From Daedaleopsis sinensis (lineage: Eukaryota > Basidiomycota > Agaricomycetes > Polyporales > Polyporaceae): a stretch of 64,000 nt of DNA. The first letter of the stretch is position 1. The number at the start of each line of letters is the position of its first letter. The translations under genes and the position numbers were made by a program. The stretch is from the NCBI GenBank assembly GCA_033807695.1, contig CM066310.1, forward strand, positions 2,914,001 to 2,978,000. Direction: 5' to 3'. The notes under the pieces are model-generated. The model did not search any database and had not been told where the DNA came from. It saw only the letters and a program-made list of their open reading frames with translations. Positions 59,310-64,000 of the stretch are shown piece after piece.

Positions 59310-59894
59310 ATTATGCTTACATCATAGTATGGTTTATCCCTAACTAAGTAGTCATCAATAACCAGTGATTCACAGGAGTTCTTGGGAATTGTTAAATCTC
59401 CTTTCTCTAAGCTACCGGCTTATCGTGGGAACTAGATCAGCAGGGGGGTATAAGTAGTAATTGTTGACTTGTTGACGAAAAACGTAAACATACCTCAAGC
59501 CTAGTGAAGCCATTATTATCATGTTTAGCCAGCCGTCTCTTGTGATTTCACGGCCTACATCAGCCTGCACAGCTGCATCCGTACCGTTACCTCTAAACTG
59601 AGAGACTGAGAGAGGTGAAGCTAGTCAAGCATGCCCCTCTTCTCAGAATTTACTTCCTCTTTCCGAGACAGACTATCAATCATACTTTCGCTACCGGCGG
59701 AGACGAGTCATCATTCAAGTTGACTGGGACGTTTAGTTGAGCCAGCTCGGAATTCACCTGACTATTTCCTCCTGGCCATCTCTTTCTTGTTGCCTCGAAG
59801 CAGCCTTGTTGGCATAGAGTCGAAGTCTAGAGATTACGCAACCGCGGAAGCAGAAGCAGCTGCGGTAATACGTCTTGCGCTCCTGAGCCACTCC
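59310..59894. other. Divergent intergenic region
   Basis: Between the membrane-protein gene and the PARP-E2 gene, which start in opposite directions. An in-frame ATG at 59787 would extend the PARP-E2 protein by 36 residues. No other feature seen. Confidence 0.5.
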
Positions 59895-62800
59895 ATGTCA
59901 CACAAGCGAACCCTCAACGACTCCAAACTTATGGACTCAAACAACACCATCGCTCCAGCTCGAGGCCGCAAGCGTTTCCTATACGACTTGCAGAGAGCGG
60001 TTCAGACGGTGGAACAGGGGGTTGAGGTGCAGGGACTGCGAATGCTAAGTGCGTGAACGCCATCTTTCTCTCCCAATCTCCCCCCGCGAATCATTCAAAG
60101 CCAGGTGTCGCTCCGGGAGATGAAGACGGCTCTTTCAACTGTGTAATCGTTCCCAACGATGGCGAATTCGTTGCAACGCTCACTGTCCTCGTCTCCGGTG
60201 CGCCACACTTCTAGTACATTCATTAGATCCTCCTATGTCCTAACTAGCTGCACTTCTTCTAGACGCGTCCGAATACCCCTCAGACCACAGCTTCTTCTGC
60301 TCATCACAAGATGATATACCCGCCTACGTCTCTCGCGTGATAGAATCTATATACGAAGATGGTTCCCTAACCATACAGGACCTACTCCTACGACTGCTTG
60401 CAAAAATAGCCAAGAGCGCGACGGGTAAACAGCGCGCTCATAGAGACGTGAGCAGCGACAACGAAGACTCAGGCGACGAAGACGATGCAGACGATTATGG
60501 CATCGACGAGGACCTAGACATTCTCGGCGCAGAACCAGGCATGAGCAAAGTCGACCGAGCGATCATTCAACGGTCTGTCTGTCTCTTCTCACCTGGGACT
60601 ACACTCACACCCTGCGCAGTCATTTCAACGAGATCGTTGGGTACGAGTATTGTCCGGGATACATCCCATTCGGCGTCGACGATTTCGCGCTGTCCGTCTC
60701 TGTTCCCGTGATGTCCCTAGCCGAGATGATCAATGCGCGCGCGCTGATGGCATGGGACAAGCAGTTGTTGGCCCGCACGCAGCACTTCACCCTCCTCATC
60801 TCCGGTGCACGAGGTGTCTACCCCATCCTTCAACCTGACGGAACCCTTAGCCAAAACGCCCACTTCCACGGGACAGCGCCACAGTTCCGCGTCGGTCTTA
60901 CACCGGGGTACAAGCCGACGCGAGAGGAGGCCGCAGAGATTATCCGCAAATTTGGCCTCAAGGAAGAATATGAGGCGCGGCCTCCTGAACATGCTGAGAT
61001 TCCTGCTTATGTCGATGATCCCTACTCCGACTCGGACGAGGAAGAGCCAATGGATGAGGAATCTGCAATCGTTGATGAGACGCAAGAAGAAACGACGGCC
61101 GGCTTCCGCCCATTTTCTCTGAGTTCCTCGCTTGAGAGTTTGTTAAACGGACATTTCTTGCGTCTATTGCAACTCCGTTTACAGTATGGTCTCGGTTGGG
61201 CCGGAGCAGAGACGTTGTTGTGGGAGTCCGAGACGACACAGCAGTCGGATAGAGACATCATGCGCTTGAAGGGAGACGTACGTGACACATTCGCTCGGCC
61301 TCTACAGTTCATTCATTCTCCACAACTGTAGGAGATTCGCAATGCAGATCTTGCGGATCAGCAATCAACCATGACATACTCACTTCCGGAAGACCCGCTG
61401 CGCGAACGCAACAACGCCGAGCCCGTCAATCTCCCCTTGATTGCATTCTCGTACCTGTTGCGCCGTCTCACGGTATGTTTATACTTCTTCTATGCGACGT
61501 AGCTCACCGTCGATCATTTGCGGTTCTCCAGCTCTGTCCACGTTACTGTCTAGTGTGCCACCAGCAGCTCAAGGAGGACCTCGACGCTCTCAAGCCGTAC
61601 GTGTGTGGCTCCAGGCTGTGCACGTACCAATATTACACCTACAATCGCGGGCCGTCGCTCGAGGTATGACCGATATTCTTCAATCACGCGGGCAAGGTGT
61701 TGATCACTCCCCGCAGTACGAAATATGCGCAAACCCCGACGTCGTTGACCTGCTCGTCTCGCTAGCATACATCGCCGCCGCGGAGGGCGCTCTTGATGCT
61801 CCGCTGCCATTGGGCATGGGGCTCCGTGTACCCTGCAAGACCGCATCCCCGATTGGTCTGGGTCCGGATAGACTTTATGACTTCGACGGGCTCGAACTTC
61901 CGCACGTACGACATAGCCGCTCCTCACAGGTGCGCATCACTCACCTGGTATCCCCAGATGCGCACGTCGGTCATGCAGGTGATCGACCTTCTGCCGGCGG
62001 TGAGTGCCTCCTTCTGTATATGAGAGTGTTGCTGATCCTGTTACCAGATCGCAGATATGAAAAAGCATCTGGAGCAGCCGACGAAGGCTGGACGAGTTAA
62101 ACCGCGGTTGCAGGACATGGACAAGACCATCCCCGAAGCAGCTTGGGCGATTCTGCGCTGGTGTGTGGCGTCGGCCACGGCGCATCTTGAAGAACTGAAG
62201 GACGAAGACGAGCAAGTGAAGAACATTGGTAAGTGGTGCGGGCGGGGTGGACCACACATCACTGAGTATCGAACCGTGCGCAGGCTCGGAGTGGAGGCAG
62301 TTCAGGTTCAGTGTTGGAGCGCCGGACGCAGAGGCTAAGTTCCGCAAATCGGTCATGGATGCGAAGCAAGTGAGCGCACGGGTCAACGAGTATCCATCTC
62401 TCTATGTGAGTATGCCTACACTCAGATTACGCTGCGTATTAATATCTCTCACAGGCCTGGCACGGCTCCCCCGCAAAGAACTGGCATTCGGTATGCTCCA
62501 CATAATATGCGACGGTATCCTGAGTCGCTCATTCCTGTCTCGTAGATCATCCGTCACGGTCTCTGGGCCAAGACAGTCGCTCATGGCAGAGCGTATGGTG
62601 ATGGTACGTGGGTCCTCTAGTACTATGCAGCTTCCATCAATCACGCCGTCTCACGCCGCTCTCAGGCGTCTACTTTGCCAAGGAGGGCAGCTATTCCACC
62701 GCAGCATACTCTCGAGGCGCACAAAGTTGCTGGCGCAACAGTGCGGCGCGTGTCCACAGCTGTGTGGCGCTCGCCGAGATCGTCAACCTCCCCAGTAGCT

Positions 62801-64000
62801 TCGTGTCCACGCACCCGTTCTTCGTCGTGAAGCAGACAGAATGGATCATATGGTATGATATCGATACTCCCTCGCACCAATATTGAAATTCGCTCACATC
62901 CTATGCAGCCGGTACCTGTTGATCAGGGGGAGCTGGCATGCACAGCCGGAAGGTGCTACAGCAGTGCCCGTCCGCGCCCTGCCGACCGCTATCGAGGAGG
63001 GCCCCGTCGACGACTCGATACCCTACGTCCCGCTCGACCCGCTGCACCCACTCACCCTAGCCAACAAGCGGATCCGCATCCCCGAGCCCACGTTCACCCT
63101 CGCGAAGATCGTCGCCGCCCGGCGCGAGGAGTTCGTGCCCATCGAATTCGACGTCGACGACATGATCATCTTCTCCGAAGTCCCCGTCGCGGAGCCGCTG
63201 CCCGCCGCGGCGGTGGCGGCCGCCGAGCCGCACGAGACGGACGCCATCATGATCGACTTCGACGATTGGGCGCACGACCGCGTGTGGGTGGAGAGGGCGG
63301 TCGAACATTTGATCCCTCCGCCGACCGAGTCCTCGCCCCGCGCATCGACCTCGCTCCTGCGCGAGTACAGGGCGATGGTGCGCGAGCAGGAGACGGCGAA
63401 GAGCCTCCGGGACCTCGGGTGGCACATGCCGCTCGAGTTCAACGGGGATAATCTGTATCAGTGGATCGCAGAGCTGCACTCGTTCGACGACAGCCTGCCG
63501 ATCGCCCAAGACATGAAGCGGTGGTGAGTCTCAGTCCGGGATTGGGCATTTGAGACCCCGTGCGGCAGAGATGCTGACTGGATTCGGACGTGGGCTATAG
63601 CGGGGTGAACTCGCTGGTGTTCGAGATACGCTTCCCGGCCGACTTCCCGCATGCGCCACCGTTCTTCCGGATCCTCAGGCCGCGTTTGTTGCCGTTCAGT
63701 CAGGGCGGTGGTGGACATGTTACACTTGGTGGGTGGCCTCTGTACAATTGTACTTCAGCGCCGTCAGCGGCGATAGAGCACTCGCATGCCGGAACGGTTC
63801 ATGGCGTCTCGCGTTACTGACAGGCCAAGTTATCCCGAGTCCCTAAGCTGACGATTTTGCATACAGGTGGGTCGATGTGCATGGATCTGTTAACATCCGA
63901 TGGTGAGACGACATCTCTCAGCGGGATCTGGTATGCGTGAGCTGACACATGCGATGCAATAGGATGGCTCCCCAGCTACAGGTGGGCGTCTCACAGCACT
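59895..64000 (+). CDS. PARP catalytic domain fused to UBE2Q-like E2 (3' end beyond window)
   Basis: ADP-ribosyltransferase joined to a ubiquitin-conjugating domain, an architecture known from fungi. Exons 59895-60048, 60105-60197, 60263-60572, 60620-61277, 61332-61472, 61532-61663, 61717-61905, 61958-61999, 62048-62228, 62284-62405, 62455-62490, 62546-62603, 62666-62852, 62909-63523, 63601-63728, 63867-63902 and 63963-63981; about 1033 residues before the edge. N-terminal half: acidic tract, then a cysteine-bearing region (CLVCHQQL, PYVCGSRLCTYQYY) typical of the PARP6/8-like group. PARP core: WHGSPAKNW with His near 677 and YGDGVYFAKEGSYS with Tyr near 708. E2 part: FEIRFPADFPHAPPF, then GGHVTLGGSMCMDLL with the active Cys near 1020 and SDGWLPSY; H-V-T in place of H-P-N is as in UBE2Q. 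The third PARP catalytic position is not clear. Confidence 0.92.

Noticed and set aside
1..64000. CRISPR arrays, operons, bacterial ribosome binding sites, rRNA genes
   Set aside because: None seen; the window is eukaryotic nuclear DNA with spliced genes.

Overview
The window is nuclear DNA of a filamentous basidiomycete, most likely an Agaricomycete. Every well supported gene is split by short GT-AG introns of about 45-90 bases. The gene set is fungal: a group III hybrid histidine kinase, a GPI transamidase catalytic subunit, a Prm10/ThrE-type membrane protein, Hsp70-12-like and F-box proteins, and a PARP-E2 fusion. There is no bacterial or organellar signal. Exon joins given here were deduced by eye from splice sites and frame, and the summed exon lengths of each complete model keep a single open frame.

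Layout. 1-5.7 kb: a truncated ankyrin/nucleotidyltransferase-like gene (ANK1, minus), an intact epoxide hydrolase (plus), and a broken GPI8 fragment (minus). 6.3-9.8 kb: a Prm10/ThrE membrane protein. 9.8-21.2 kb: gene-poor and repeat-rich, with one F-box gene, one small unknown gene, an inverted-repeat element, a tRNA-like stretch and a two-copy dispersed repeat. 21.3-26.6 kb: group III histidine kinase with seven HAMP repeats. 27.1-29.0 kb: GPI8, with an inverted-repeat element in one intron. 29.1-30.4 kb: epoxide hydrolase pseudogene. 31.2-39.0 kb: ANK2 plus F-box protein 1. 41.3-49.1 kb: ANK3 plus F-box protein 2. 50.2-51.5 kb: F-box protein 3. 51.9-54.5 kb: Hsp70-like gene, divergent from a coiled-coil gene (54.8-56.4 kb). 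57.4-59.3 kb: a single-pass membrane protein. 59.9 kb to the right edge: a PARP/UBE2Q-like E2 fusion, cut by the window.

The most striking structure is a nested segmental duplication. The block GPI8 / epoxide hydrolase / ANK at 27.5-32.6 kb is present inverted at 5.7-1 kb. The block ANK / F-box at 30.5-39.6 kb is repeated in tandem at 40.2-49.7 kb. Decay has been reciprocal: GPI8 is intact only on the right and the epoxide hydrolase only on the left. The ANK genes stay open in all three copies (the two complete ones encode about 1789 and 1742 residues) although their sequences have diverged. This fits a lineage-specific, expanding gene family in which a nucleotidyltransferase-like N-terminal domain is joined to ankyrin repeats and linked to F-box (ubiquitin ligase adaptor) genes. 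What the module does cannot be told from sequence alone.
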